This document shows, in pieces, positions 34,883-45,399 of a DNA stretch of 64,000 bases. The DNA comes from Maniola hyperantus. Taxonomy: Eukaryota; Arthropoda; Insecta; Lepidoptera; Nymphalidae. Position numbers and translations under genes: made by a program. The notes beneath the pieces are model-generated. The model was not told the DNA's origin and made no database searches. It saw only the letters and a program-made list of their open reading frames with translations. Where the stretch lies: positions 6,944,001 through 7,008,000 of the forward strand of contig NC_048555.1 of the NCBI RefSeq assembly GCF_902806685.2, written 5' to 3'. The stretch's first letter is position 1; each line of letters opens with the position of its first letter.

Positions 34883-35266
34883 TACAGGGTGTAACCAGAA
34901 CGCTGGCAAAAACGAAGGTAGGTCATAGGTAATACTGATGATCAGGAATATGACACCACAAAAAAAATGCGAAAGAAAATTAATTTATATTATCCTATAT
35001 TTTGTAAAATTTCACGATATATTGCAAATAAAACATCTGACTGACTTTAGAGGGTCAACAAACGTTCCGTAAGTAGGTCACTCGGAGTCAATGCCGCGTC
35101 GTAGGTGGGGCATTGACCCGAGTTTTGCACGCTATACATTGCGGGTTTCAAAAATACTTAATCACTAAAACTACAAAATGAGGCAAATGGTTATTTGTAT
35201 TGGATTGTGTTTAGGTAGTATAACAATAACGCTAAGTTTTTGCTAGCGTTCTCGTTACATCCTGTA
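34883..35266. mobile_element. Mariner-like MITE, copy 2
   Basis: ACAGGGTGTAACCAGAACGC at the left and GCGTTCTCGTTACATCCTGT at the right, both abutting TA. The right end is only 4 bp from the LTR retrotransposon's target duplication (35271). Confidence 0.8.
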
Positions 35267-35274
35267 TTAAGTTC

Positions 35275-36766
35275 TGTAAGGGTGGTAAATCGGGCGGAAT
35301 AGAAATATACCCGGATACGGAATAATCTACCACCTTACAAAGATTAGAGGGAAAAAAAAAATAATTTTAATTTACTTTACTTGATCTATCTACCTAGTAA
35401 AGAATAGAAGCTAGCCGTCGACTCCCTTGTAATGCATATGAGGTGTTATAAATGAAATTTGCTAGATGTTAGGCAAAATTGTTTTTAATGTAACTTTTAC
35501 CGGGGTCGCTTAATACAGAATGATGGCTAATAATGCTTAGTTATTCTAGCTTAATGCCAAGACTTAATTTAGATACATTAGAATAACTTAGGTAGATAGT
35601 ACATAAGATCTATGTTTTAAATTTAAGATGCCATTGGCATGGAATAGACAATGACACAGTAAAATTCATAAAATTGTTTCAAAATAAAAGCTCAGTAGTA
35701 AAGACAGGGTTCTTACTGTACACATACACTAAGAAGGTTCACTAAACTGTTGCAGGATACAACCATTTGCTTACTTGTAGGTGCGAAGACTGCAAGGTAG
35801 CTGGACGGCATCGGCCAAGATCCAAAACTCAATTTATTTGATTCTTCACAACCGAAATGTTTCATTACAAAGATTTTCACCAAGTCTTATCCATAGCAAT
35901 TAAGTTGTCAACGTGAATGTGCAAAAGAAATAAATACGAAAACCGAAAACGCAAACGGAAAACTAAAACGGAAAACTGAAGCTAAACGTAAAACGTAAAC
36001 GTAAAACCCTGTAACAAAGAAAAACAAGATTATAATTTGTGCTGTGTGAAAATTTCGACACGTGGAATTTTCCCGATCAAACACAACTCACCTATTGAAC
36101 TCCTGGCCACCAATGGTTTTCAGAAGTCCACCCACAACCCATTATCCTCATTTATTTGGGAAGATAAAATAACTGGAACTGGAATGAAATCATAAAATTA
36201 GGATTTTCTCTAACCAAACCGCCATTTTGTCGAATCCACATTACTTGATTTTTCACTCACCATAATTGATGAAACATTGAAATACGTTAGGATGACTAAA
36301 ATTTATGACTATTGTATTTTCCCAGGCGAAGCCATGGGCGAAAAAGAATGAGATTTTCCTGGAACGAAAAAAATTCGTCTTCACATGTTGACTCCAGGAA
36401 AATTCTAAATCTCACCTATCGGTGTTGCCAGACGCAACCCGAGTGTGGCCGCTGTCATTTAGTTTGATCATGAAGCCAATTCATTTTTGAATATTTGCGG
36501 AACCTAAGGATATATTATAAGAACCGTTTTGTTAATGACTTAACAATAAACAAATGATATTATGGTTTTATTTAATTATTTTGTTTTATTTTTACGACAA
36601 TTGACAACGAAGCAAACGCCATCTATTGTGGCTCGAATGAACTCTGAACATCGACCCACGCGTAGTTCTGCACCTTGATGCTAGGTGGCACCAACATACT
36701 TTGAACAAAATAGATTTTAATTAAAAGCGAAACGCTAATTAGTAGTTCAAAATTTACAACGTCACA
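35275..36766 (-). repeat. 3' LTR (1,492 bp)
   Basis: Plus-strand ends are TGTAAGGG and GTCACA (TG..CA). It is the same length as the other LTR and every stretch I compared is identical. It contains a purine-rich array of GGAAAACT-like words (about 35935-36010). Confidence 0.95.
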
Positions 36767-36769
36767 ATA

Positions 36770-36780
36770 CTTCCCCTCCT
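36770..36780 (-). other. Polypurine tract
   Basis: AGGAGGGGAAG on the minus strand, three bases (TAT) before the 3' LTR, the expected primer for plus-strand DNA synthesis. Confidence 0.8.
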
Positions 36781-37585
36781 ACGAAAAGGTTCAACAGGTT
36801 GAACCACGCTGCCCTCAGCGTCATCCAACAACTACTAACAATTTGCCTGAAACAAACAAACAAAAAAACACAGAAGTTACGCGTGAACGCACATCTACTA
36901 CTAACAAGGAAAATTGTCTAACAAAATAAATATACTGAAAACAGTGTAAGGTTTTATACATTATACTTAACTACACAACCCTAACTTCTAAAAGAATATA
37001 TACAAAAAAACTTCATGGTGTCTAAGACACTTGAGTGGAAACATCTTGGCATCATTCTTCAGCTGACTGATAGAATGCGTCTAGGCCTACGGTGGTTCAC
37101 TCTTTTAAACTACCATCGTAATATTTGTTACTCAACAAATACGGAAAATCTGGTTGTGAACGGGTCCATCTGATATGGCAACCGTTCTCTATCCCATTCG
37201 GAAAAATAAAACCGAATCAAAATCGGAATATGAGAAAAAAAACGAAATAACTCTCCTAGAAAATAGATCTCGGAACAGAATCGGAAAAATAACAGAAATG
37301 ATCCATTATCTAGAAGGAAAACGAAAACAAAACACAAAACCCCCCCTTTTCGTTATCCCCAAAGTACGATATTTGCATTTTTACTTTCTCTACCGGTTGG
37401 TCTACCACAAGCATTCCAATCATCACATATTCATCCCTACATACATCCACTACATTCATCCTCAACTGAACCATGGTAATGTAACTGTTAACTCAGAACA
37501 TCACTACACTCATACAAATTCCTAATTGAATATTGATAACTTAAATATTCAAACAGTTTAGACCAAACTAAGTAATGGCAAATAT
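36781..37585 (-). other. Retrotransposon 3' untranslated region, no env
   Basis: About 800 bp between the pol stop and the polypurine tract. Only short open stretches occur, with no signal peptide or transmembrane pattern of an envelope protein. Confidence 0.6.
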
Positions 37586-40500
37586 CTACTTCTTAATATC
37601 CTTAATATGCCAAGTGCCTATTGGGTGGTTGTCAGCTACTCTAACTAGTTCATAAACCAAAGGTGACAAAACCTTGACAACCCTGCACTTTTCATACTTA
37701 GGTGCCAGCTTAGCTGCGAAAAAATTTGTAGCGTCGCTTTGTGGATAGGTCTTTTTCCACACTATATCCCCAACAGAATAGCTTGCAGACCTACGCCTTA
37801 AGTTGTAATGCGTTGCATACTCTGCATGAGCCTGAAACAAATTTCTCCTAACCTGACCAAATATGTCCTCCAAAGATCCAAACTTTCCTGCGTATTCCTC
37901 CCTTGGAATTCCGGCCTCGTACTCCTTATCCGTGTCCTTATAGAAGGAACCATTTAAAACCGGTTCTCTAGCGTGGACAAGGAAGAACGGGGAGAATCCA
38001 GTGGATTCATTAACCGCACTGTTTATGGCGAACTGGACCTTGTACAGGTTTTCGTCCCAGGACCTGTGGTTATCTTTCACAAAAGCGGCTACAGCAGTCA
38101 TAACAACCTTATTGTACCTCTCAACAAGGTTAACTTGCGGAGTGTACAGTGGTGTGTAGTGTAATTTCGGAATATTATAACGCTTAATGAGATTACGGAA
38201 TTCAGATCCTGTAAATTGGGACCCATTGTCCACAATCACAGTCTCTGGAACACTATGGTTCAAAAATACAAAATTCTCTAGCGCTTTAACAACAGCGGCA
38301 CCTGTGGCACGCCGTAACGGAAACAACATTGTATATTTCGAAAAACAACACGTCACCACAAAAAGAAATGTAAATCCTGATTTAGACCTAGGCAAAGGTC
38401 CGACTAAATCAGCCGAAATGACCTGAAAAGGTCTCTCGCAGACTTTAGGCTTCCCAAGCAGACCTGGAGTGGCTGATGTCGTGTGTTTATACGCAGAGCA
38501 AGTATCACAATTCTTAACGTACTCAACCACGTCCTTATACATACCACGCCAAAAATATCTGAGGGATAATCTGCGATGAGTTTTGAACACACCAAAATGA
38601 CCTGCAGTTGCATCTGCATGGTTTTGTTGCATAATGCTAAGGATGTCGTTCTTGTGGACTACCTCTTTCCAGTCGAACTCACTGAGAAGCTGGTATTTAC
38701 ATTTACTGTAACGATATAGTTTATCGTTCAAAATACAAAAATTCGGAAAATTTGCTGGATTGATTTTACAGCCATTAAATGTTTTGTCATACCAGTCATC
38801 TACCAAAACTTGTTGACTAGAGTTATTATTACGATCACCAACTACATCTACGTGTATGAGTCTCGACAAGGTATCCGGAACTACATTATCACAACCCTTC
38901 CTATGTTCGATAACAAAATTATACTGTGATAATCTACAACCCCATCTGGCGAGTCGTCCTGAGGGATTTTCTAAATTTAAGAACCACTTTAGGGATGCAT
39001 GGTCTGTGATAATTGTGACTGGCTTGGAACCAAAATAAGCCTGAAATTTCTCCACTGCAAAAATCACAGCTAGAGCCTCGCGTTCCGTCGCGCTGTAATT
39101 CCTTTCGTTTTTATTTAGGCTCCTACTGACATACGCAATGGGATGATCGCAACCATCGGTTTCTTGCGTTAGCATACCGCCAACACCATATGCAGAAGCA
39201 TCACAATGTATTTTGAATGGTTTTTCAAAATTCGGTACCGCAAGAACAGGTGCGGTTACCAACGCATTCTTCAATGTATTAAATGCTACCTCTGCCTGTT
39301 CGCTCCACTCAAATTTAGGTGCGTTCTTTCCTTTACTCGTTAGTCTATTGAGTGGTGCAGCGATGGTTGAAAAATTCCTAATAAAGCGCCTGTACCAAGA
39401 ACAAGTGCCTAGGAAAATCTTTACCTCCTGTGCAGTTTTTGGGGTCGGAAAGTTCAAAACTGCGGCAACTTTTCCAGGATCTGTGCGTAAACCAAATTCA
39501 TCCACTATATACCCTAAATATTTCAAAGAGTTTCTAAAAAAATTACATTTATCAAAATTTATGGATAGTTGAGCCATTTTTAGTTTATCCAGAACTCTGT
39601 TTAATAAAATTAAATGGGTTTCAAAATCAGCAGAACAAATAACAATATCATCTATATAACAAAATACTATTCCATTTTCAATATCACTACAAAAATTTTG
39701 ATTAAATAACTGGTCCATTAACCTCTGCTGTCGTGCTGGTGCACCGCATAGGCCAAACGGCATGACTTTAAATTTGAATAACCCTCTACCAGGAACTGTA
39801 AAACTGGTTTTTTCCTGAGAGTCGTTAGCTAACGGAATTTGCCAGAAACTTGAACTTAAATCAATCGATGATAAAAACCTTGCCTCTTTCAAGCTATCTA
39901 GAATTTGTGGAATGTACGGTATTGAGTATGAATCCCCCTTTGTCACTGAATTTAATTTCCTGCAATCTAGGCAAAATCTCCAGTCTCCATTTGCCTTTTT
40001 CACTAAAATTGCTGGGTTATTCCAAGGGCTTTCACTCGGAGTAACTACGTCCATTTCCAGCATCCTATCTAACTCTTTACTTAAAGCTTCCTTCTTTTCG
40101 GGAGAAAGTGGATATTGTTTTATTTTTATTGGCAAGGCATCACCGGTGTCAATAACATGTTCAATTAATTTTGTTCTACCCAATCCAATTTTCGTTGAAG
40201 AAATATCTAAAAATTTATTTACTACAGATTGGGCTAATTCTTTCTGTTGAGATGATAAGTTTTCAAAAGAAGTGATGGTATGGATTTGTTCATTATCAAT
40301 CGCACAAATATTGTAAAATTGAGAAGGTGCCTTAATTAATTCTAAATTATCAAAAATGCCAGGGGCTAACTGAAATGTTTTCCAAAAGTCACAGCCAAAA
40401 ATAACATCCGCTATTATAGAGGGTACTACAAAAAATTTTATTATGTGAGTTACGGAATTATAAGTAATCGGAATAAACATATAACCCATGCAATCAAGTT

Positions 40501-40780
40501 TGTCTCCATTTGCCACTGAAAATGTGGTATCAATACTGCTATGCAATTTATAACCGAATCTCAAAAAAACCTTGTGCGCCTGGTTACCCAAAATTGACGC
40601 GCAAGCACCGGAATCTAGTAAACCTGTAATCTCAAAACCGTCAACAAAAACCTTTAAATGTGGCCTAAAGTCTCGTTTATCCACTGAATACAGAACTGTG
40701 TCAGGTAAAAGGGATGTTTTGTTGTTAATGACCAAGTTATTTACTTGTGTCTCTGCACAGTTCTTACTAATTAGTTTTTT
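37586..40780 (-). CDS. Pol polyprotein (reached by -1 frameshift from gag)
   Basis: 1,062 codons follow the slippage point; with Gag this makes a 1,484-aa Gag-Pol. Numbering from the TTG codon at 40735, the domains are: aspartic protease LLDSGA (D41). Reverse transcriptase follows with SSIDLSSSFWQI (D292) and CYIDD (D362, D363). RNase H has HCDAS (D512), E551/E553, TDHAS (D578) and PDTLSR (D621). The integrase zinc-binding H706/H713/C743/C746 come next. The integrase core has D776 (SADLVG), D836 (VDNGSQF) and E872 (VERYNK), with 35 residues between the last two. All catalytic residues are present. There is no ATG start of its own near the beginning of the frame. No chromodomain is seen at the C-terminus (ends HIKDIKK). 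Confidence 0.95.
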   Translation of the reverse strand, partial: KKLISKNCAETQVNNLVINNKTSLLPDTVLYSVDKRDFRPHLKVFVDGFEITGLLDSGACASILGNQAHKVFLRFGYKLHSSIDTTFSVANGDKLDCMGYMFIPITYNSVTHIIKFFVVPSIIADVIFGCDFWKTFQLAPGIFDNLELIKAPSQFYNICAIDNEQIHTITSFENLSSQQKELAQSVVNKFLDISSTKIGLGRTKLIEHVIDTGDALPIKIKQYPLSPEKKEALSKELDRMLEMDVVTPSESPWNNPAILVKKANGDWRFCLDCRKLNSVTKGDSYSIPYIPQILDSLKEARFLSSIDLSSSFWQIPLANDSQEKTSFTVPGRGLFKFKVMPFGLCGAPARQQRLMDQLFNQNFCSDIENGIVFCYIDDIVICSADFETHLILLNRVLDKLKMAQLSINFDKCNFFRNSLKYLGYIVDEFGLRTDPGKVAAVLNFPTPKTAQEVKIFLGTCSWYRRFIRNFSTIAAPLNRLTSKGKNAPKFEWSEQAEVAFNTLKNALVTAPVLAVPNFEKPFKIHCDASAYGVGGMLTQETDGCDHPIAYVSRSLNKNERNYSATEREALAVIFAVEKFQAYFGSKPVTIITDHASLKWFLNLENPSGRLARWGCRLSQYNFVIEHRKGCDNVVPDTLSRLIHVDVVGDRNNNSSQQVLVDDWYDKTFNGCKINPANFPNFCILNDKLYRYSKCKYQLLSEFDWKEVVHKNDILSIMQQNHADATAGHFGVFKTHRRLSLRYFWRGMYKDVVEYVKNCDTCSAYKHTTSATPGLLGKPKVCERPFQVISADLVGPLPRSKSGFTFLFVVTCCFSKYTMLFPLRRATGAAVVKALENFVFLNHSVPETVIVDNGSQFTGSEFRNLIKRYNIPKLHYTPLYTPQVNLVERYNKVVMTAVAAFVKDNHRSWDENLYKVQFAINSAVNESTGFSPFFLVHAREPVLNGSFYKDTDKEYEAGIPREEYAGKFGSLEDIFGQVRRNLFQAHAEYATHYNLRRRSASYSVGDIVWKKTYPQSDATNFFAAKLAPKYEKCRVVKVLSPLVYELVRVADNHPIGTWHIKDIKK

Positions 40781-42039
40781 GAATTTTTGTCCGGAGCGGG
40801 TTTACTAATCGCCTTTTTACTACAACTTGGACATGTCTTTACTGTAAAGTTCTGACGTCCACACGAAAAACATCTAATAAATTTCGGAACTGTCCTGCAA
40901 AATTTAAAGGAATGGTTACCCTTGCCGCACTTGTAACATAGTTGTTTATTTGTTTTCGAAAAATCAGTGCCTTTACTTGTATCAACCTTAGGTGCAGGTG
41001 TGACTGAAAGTGTGTTTATCTGTTTTGTCACTTGTTTGTAAGCAAACTCTGAACTTAAAGTTGCCTTACTGTTAGTAGGCTCAGAAAATAAGGCGGAACG
41101 CTGCCTCGCAGCCTCTAGTTTGCGACACTTTTCCTTCAGCATTGCGACAGACTTAATGTCAACAAGAGCTAATTGTTCTGAGTAAAAAGGGCGAATATTA
41201 TGTAATAAAATTTGTAACTTTTGTTCTTCGGAAAGTGGTGTTGACAACCTTGAAAACATGCCAAACATTACAGCGAAATAGATAGACACAGGTTCTTCAG
41301 AGCCTTGTGTTCTTGCTCGAATTTCACCTAGCAACCTGTAGTCATAATCTACTGCATCAAATTCCTCTAAAAATAAAGTTTTCAATTCTGACCAAGACGA
41401 AACTTGACATTTGTTGCCTCTGTACCATAACAATGCTCGGCCTGTAAAAAGATGAAATGCAGAAACAAATAATTTTCCATCTGAAACGCCATAAGATCTT
41501 TTATATTCCTCAACGCGTTCGATGAAACTGCGCGGATCACCCTGTCCGTTGAAATTTAACTTCCACTTGGCAACATTTTTATCACCAGTGCAGTCAACGG
41601 CGGTACTCTCGGAATCCAGTGATTCGTCGTGAGACGACTCATTGTCAGCATCTAATCTGGAAATCAAACTCTGCAACTTTGTATGTAATTCACTCTTCCT
41701 ACTTATTAAGCTGAGTTCGGAACACTGTATTCTCAAAATTCTAAAGTACAAATGTGAAGCTAAAGCTTTAGACCTACAGAGGGCATGTCTATCTTTAGTG
41801 TCAGAACACTTTTTTAATAAATCTTCTAAGTCTTGAAGTTTTTTAGTAATAACCCCTAACTCACTTTCAGAAGTGAAATCCGTCTCTAAAATTGATTCAG
41901 AAGGAATTTCCTGAATTAATTGTTTTAACTGTTTCTTTAAACCTAGCACTGTAGGTGCTGGAGTTTCGGAACGAATGGATACCTCATAACACAATTCGTC
42001 CTTCAAAAGTGAATGAAACTGGGCAAAAGTCTGTTCCAT
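40771..42039 (-). CDS. Gag (422 aa)
   Basis: Structural capsid/nucleocapsid protein of the retrotransposon. The start ATG at 42039 is the first of a clean frame. Residues 1-130 are rich in charged heptads (coiled-coil-like). A retrotransposon Gag domain follows at about 158-285 (FNGQGDPRSFIERVEEY ... SWSELKTLFLEEF). The nucleocapsid part has a canonical zinc knuckle C368-x2-C371-x4-H376-x4-C381. A second knuckle, C390-x2-C393-x4-F398-x4-C403, has the histidine replaced by phenylalanine. The frame ends SKN-stop on the frameshift heptamer. Confidence 0.95.
   Translation of the reverse strand: MEQTFAQFHSLLKDELCYEVSIRSETPAPTVLGLKKQLKQLIQEIPSESILETDFTSESELGVITKKLQDLEDLLKKCSDTKDRHALCRSKALASHLYFRILRIQCSELSLISRKSELHTKLQSLISRLDADNESSHDESLDSESTAVDCTGDKNVAKWKLNFNGQGDPRSFIERVEEYKRSYGVSDGKLFVSAFHLFTGRALLWYRGNKCQVSSWSELKTLFLEEFDAVDYDYRLLGEIRARTQGSEEPVSIYFAVMFGMFSRLSTPLSEEQKLQILLHNIRPFYSEQLALVDIKSVAMLKEKCRKLEAARQRSALFSEPTNSKATLSSEFAYKQVTKQINTLSVTPAPKVDTSKGTDFSKTNKQLCYKCGKGNHSFKFCRTVPKFIRCFSCGRQNFTVKTCPSCSKKAISKPAPDKNSKN
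40774..40780 (-). promoter_or_regulatory. -1 ribosomal frameshift heptamer A AAA AAC
   Basis: On the minus strand the gag frame reads TCA AAA AAC TAA, so the heptamer A_AAA_AAC sits directly before the stop. Slipping back one base continues into CTA ATT AGT, which is open through the whole of pol. This is the X_XXY_YYZ consensus. I could not fold the downstream RNA for a pseudoknot. Confidence 0.85.
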
Positions 42040-43198
42040 TTTGTTAAGTCAAAACACATTTAACAAAATATCGAGCTTGTGTAACTGTCTATGTTTAGCC
42101 TTATACCAATTGGTTAAACACAAACACAAAAGAAGTTATTTAAACTATTAAATATACCCAAGCAAAATACACAACAAAAACAATATTCTTAAGTCTATCC
42201 TAACTATTTTATCAATTATGTTCCTATTCCAAAATATTGTTAATAATACAAGCACATATTATTACTATAGTAAACAAAATATAACAAAATAAAACTTCCC
42301 AAAATTGAATAAATGATTGTAAGGTGCAGTATCACCTTTATGAGTACACAGTGTGTTACAACCTTTACAATTACAAAAGTAAACAGGCAGCAAAGTTGCA
42401 ATGAACTCTGACTAGCATATTATCTTTCAAAAAAAAACAAAGAGATTGTGCAATGGTTTCATGACTGTTACTTTACACTTTTAACACATAACCTAAAATA
42501 CAACAAAATCTGTTTCTAAATGTCACTTTAAACTACCAGCATTCACTTAAACTTAACATGTTTTGTGTGTGAAGTAGCTTTTATCATAACCTTAACACAG
42601 CTCTAAACAAAATTTCAACAAAATAATGAAGTATCAAGTCACTGACAAAAAAAAATTGTTCATAACTTCATACTTGAACTTAATGTAATCTCTGAATATA
42701 GTTTATATATTTAGTTTCACAAGTTGTAACTCTTAGTATTTATAAATGTATGTGTGTAACTAGTTAACAGGACATAGCGTTTCAAAACTTTAATTATACT
42801 AAGTTACCGGAATTTTCAAACATAAGATGTACTTACTATTGAAAGCAATACCCAACAACAACTCAGTTAAGCAATGTTTATTACTAAACTGAAGGCAAAC
42901 ATTCACTTATACACCTCCAAGGTAAGTCAAATAACATAATTGAACGGCATAAGCACCATTTATAATGTGTTAATTAAATAAGAAAAAAAAACCAATGTTG
43001 GACTATACTCAGAAAATTACTTAAACTATCAAACAAAATTTCTAACTATTAGTTATTATTTAGTTAGTTAACCATAAAAAAACAGCTTAGTGCTCTTTGC
43101 AATGTGTCACTACTTAGAAAATTGTACAATCAGCGGAGTACATTTCATAAAATTCACAAAATTTCTCAAAATATACTGAAATAACTATATAAAAAAAC
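42040..43198 (-). other. Retrotransposon 5' leader
   Basis: Non-coding, AT-rich region between the primer site and gag; no conserved small frame is seen. Confidence 0.6.
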
Positions 43199-43210
43199 GT
43201 TCGGGCGCCA
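43199..43210 (-). other. Primer binding site, tRNA-Lys type
   Basis: Minus-strand TGGCGCCCGAAC lies 2 bp after the 5' LTR. It is complementary to the 3' end of tRNA-Lys, the same 12 bases used by lentiviruses and reported for Osvaldo-type elements. Confidence 0.85.
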
Positions 43211-43212
43211 TT

Positions 43213-44704
43213 TGTAAGGGTGGTAAATCGGGCGGAATAGAAATATACCCGGATACGGAATAATCTACCACCTTACAAAGATTAGAGGGAAAAAAAAAAT
43301 AATTTTAATTTACTTTACTTGATCTATCTACCTAGTAAAGAATAGAAGCTAGCCGTCGACTCCCTTGTAATGCATATGAGGTGTTATAAATGAAATTTGC
43401 TAGATGTTAGGCAAAATTGTTTTTAATGTAACTTTTACCGGGGTCGCTTAATACAGAATGATGGCTAATAATGCTTAGTTATTCTAGCTTAATGCCAAGA
43501 CTTAATTTAGATACATTAGAATAACTTAGGTAGATAGTACATAAGATCTATGTTTTAAATTTAAGATGCCATTGGCATGGAATAGACAATGACACAGTAA
43601 AATTCATAAAATTGTTTCAAAATAAAAGCTCAGTAGTAAAGACAGGGTTCTTACTGTACACATACACTAAGAAGGTTCACTAAACTGTTGCAGGATACAA
43701 CCATTTGCTTACTTGTAGGTGCGAAGACTGCAAGGTAGCTGGACGGCATCGGCCAAGATCCAAAACTCAATTTATTTGATTCTTCACAACCGAAATGTTT
43801 CATTACAAAGATTTTCACCAAGTCTTATCCATAGCAATTAAGTTGTCAACGTGAATGTGCAAAAGAAATAAATACGAAAACCGAAAACGCAAACGGAAAA
43901 CTAAAACGGAAAACTGAAGCTAAACGTAAAACGTAAACGTAAAACCCTGTAACAAAGAAAAACAAGATTATAATTTGTGCTGTGTGAAAATTTCGACACG
44001 TGGAATTTTCCCGATCAAACACAACTCACCTATTGAACTCCTGGCCACCAATGGTTTTCAGAAGTCCACCCACAACCCATTATCCTCATTTATTTGGGAA
44101 GATAAAATAACTGGAACTGGAATGAAATCATAAAATTAGGATTTTCTCTAACCAAACCGCCATTTTGTCGAATCCACATTACTTGATTTTTCACTCACCA
44201 TAATTGATGAAACATTGAAATACGTTAGGATGACTAAAATTTATGACTATTGTATTTTCCCAGGCGAAGCCATGGGCGAAAAAGAATGAGATTTTCCTGG
44301 AACGAAAAAAATTCGTCTTCACATGTTGACTCCAGGAAAATTCTAAATCTCACCTATCGGTGTTGCCAGACGCAACCCGAGTGTGGCCGCTGTCATTTAG
44401 TTTGATCATGAAGCCAATTCATTTTTGAATATTTGCGGAACCTAAGGATATATTATAAGAACCGTTTTGTTAATGACTTAACAATAAACAAATGATATTA
44501 TGGTTTTATTTAATTATTTTGTTTTATTTTTACGACAATTGACAACGAAGCAAACGCCATCTATTGTGGCTCGAATGAACTCTGAACATCGACCCACGCG
44601 TAGTTCTGCACCTTGATGCTAGGTGGCACCAACATACTTTGAACAAAATAGATTTTAATTAAAAGCGAAACGCTAATTAGTAGTTCAAAATTTACAACGT
44701 CACA
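43213..44704 (-). repeat. 5' LTR (1,492 bp)
   Basis: Offset from the 3' LTR by exactly 7,938 bp at both ends, so there is no net insertion or deletion. It drives transcription leftward through gag and pol. The 5' LTR is the copy nearer transporter gene 2. Confidence 0.95.
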
Positions 44705-44799
44705 GTTCACAAGTGTATGCGTAAACATAGGTGTACTCTCATACTTTGATGACCAATAAACGGCAATCTGACACGACCGGAGAGAGATCAGATGCAGCA

Positions 44800-44995
44800 C
44801 CGCGGGTTTACGTGTTCTTCGAGGAACGGGGTATTTGTAAAACCACCGCCAACTTTCCTGAGAAATCTGAAAATTTATTGACTAAGTAAGAAAAAACTCG
44901 GCTTAAACCTGGACTCGAACTCAGGACCTCATGATGATGTGCAGAAGAAAAAGCTAACTAAACCAATGGGCAAAATACAATACTGCAAAGATACA
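44800..44995 (-). mobile_element. tRNA-derived SINE (family L)
   Basis: On the minus strand box A TGGTTTAGTTAG (44954-44965) and box B GAGTTCGAGTCC (44911-44922) head a body containing AACTTTCCTGAGAAATCTG (plus). The body phrases resemble a common lepidopteran SINE. Confidence 0.6.
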
Positions 44996-45057
44996 TACCT
45001 ACTGCGAAACGCGCGTAAGATTCGCTCCAACATTCGCGCGCTGCTTCCTATACAGCT

Positions 45058-45250
45058 GCGCGATTGCGGTAGAATGACAGCTATAATGTCACGATCGCAA
45101 TCACCTTTGATCGGTTGACGCTCGCTCGCTATTGGCTACAATGCATTGTTGCAACAAGAATCGCACAAATTCAGCCAATCACAACCAATTCAGCCAATGA
45201 TTGCTGCAGGTTTTACGAAATCGCCCTACAGTTGCCATTGCGCCATGCTG
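45058..45250. mobile_element. MITE-like repeat K, copy 2
   Basis: Same order of words as 13912-14098: TGACAGCTATAATGTCACGA, ACAATGCATTGTTGCAACAA, ATTCAGCCAATCA, GCAGGTTTTACGAAATCGCC. Confidence 0.55.
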
Positions 45251-45399
45251 CTGTCACTCGTTGCTTAATAAAATGTTTCAGACTTTAATCTTGTCGCGAC
45301 GAACGTCGCGAAATAGTTAATTGTACAAAATATAAATAGTAATCATCGTAAAATTAAATCATCCAATTATAATATCTAATTACAATAACGAGCAAAACG

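Larger units (their letters stand above)
35271..44708 (-). mobile_element. Complete Ty3/gypsy-type LTR retrotransposon
   Basis: The 9,430-bp element spans 35275-44704 and is flanked by GTTC target duplications (35271-35274 and 44705-44708). In its own sense (minus) the order is 5' LTR, tRNA-Lys-type primer site, about 1.16 kb leader, gag, pol (protease, reverse transcriptase, RNase H, integrase), about 0.8 kb untranslated region, polypurine tract, 3' LTR. Protease-RT-RNaseH-IN order places it in Ty3/gypsy. Long LTRs plus a tRNA-Lys primer recall the Osvaldo/Ulysses clade (inference). No env reading frame is visible. Gag and Pol are uninterrupted and the LTRs look identical, so it may be active. 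Confidence 0.95.

Noticed and set aside
36781..37585. Envelope gene in the LTR element
   Set aside because: Only short frames on both strands, with no signal peptide, cleavage site or membrane anchor pattern.
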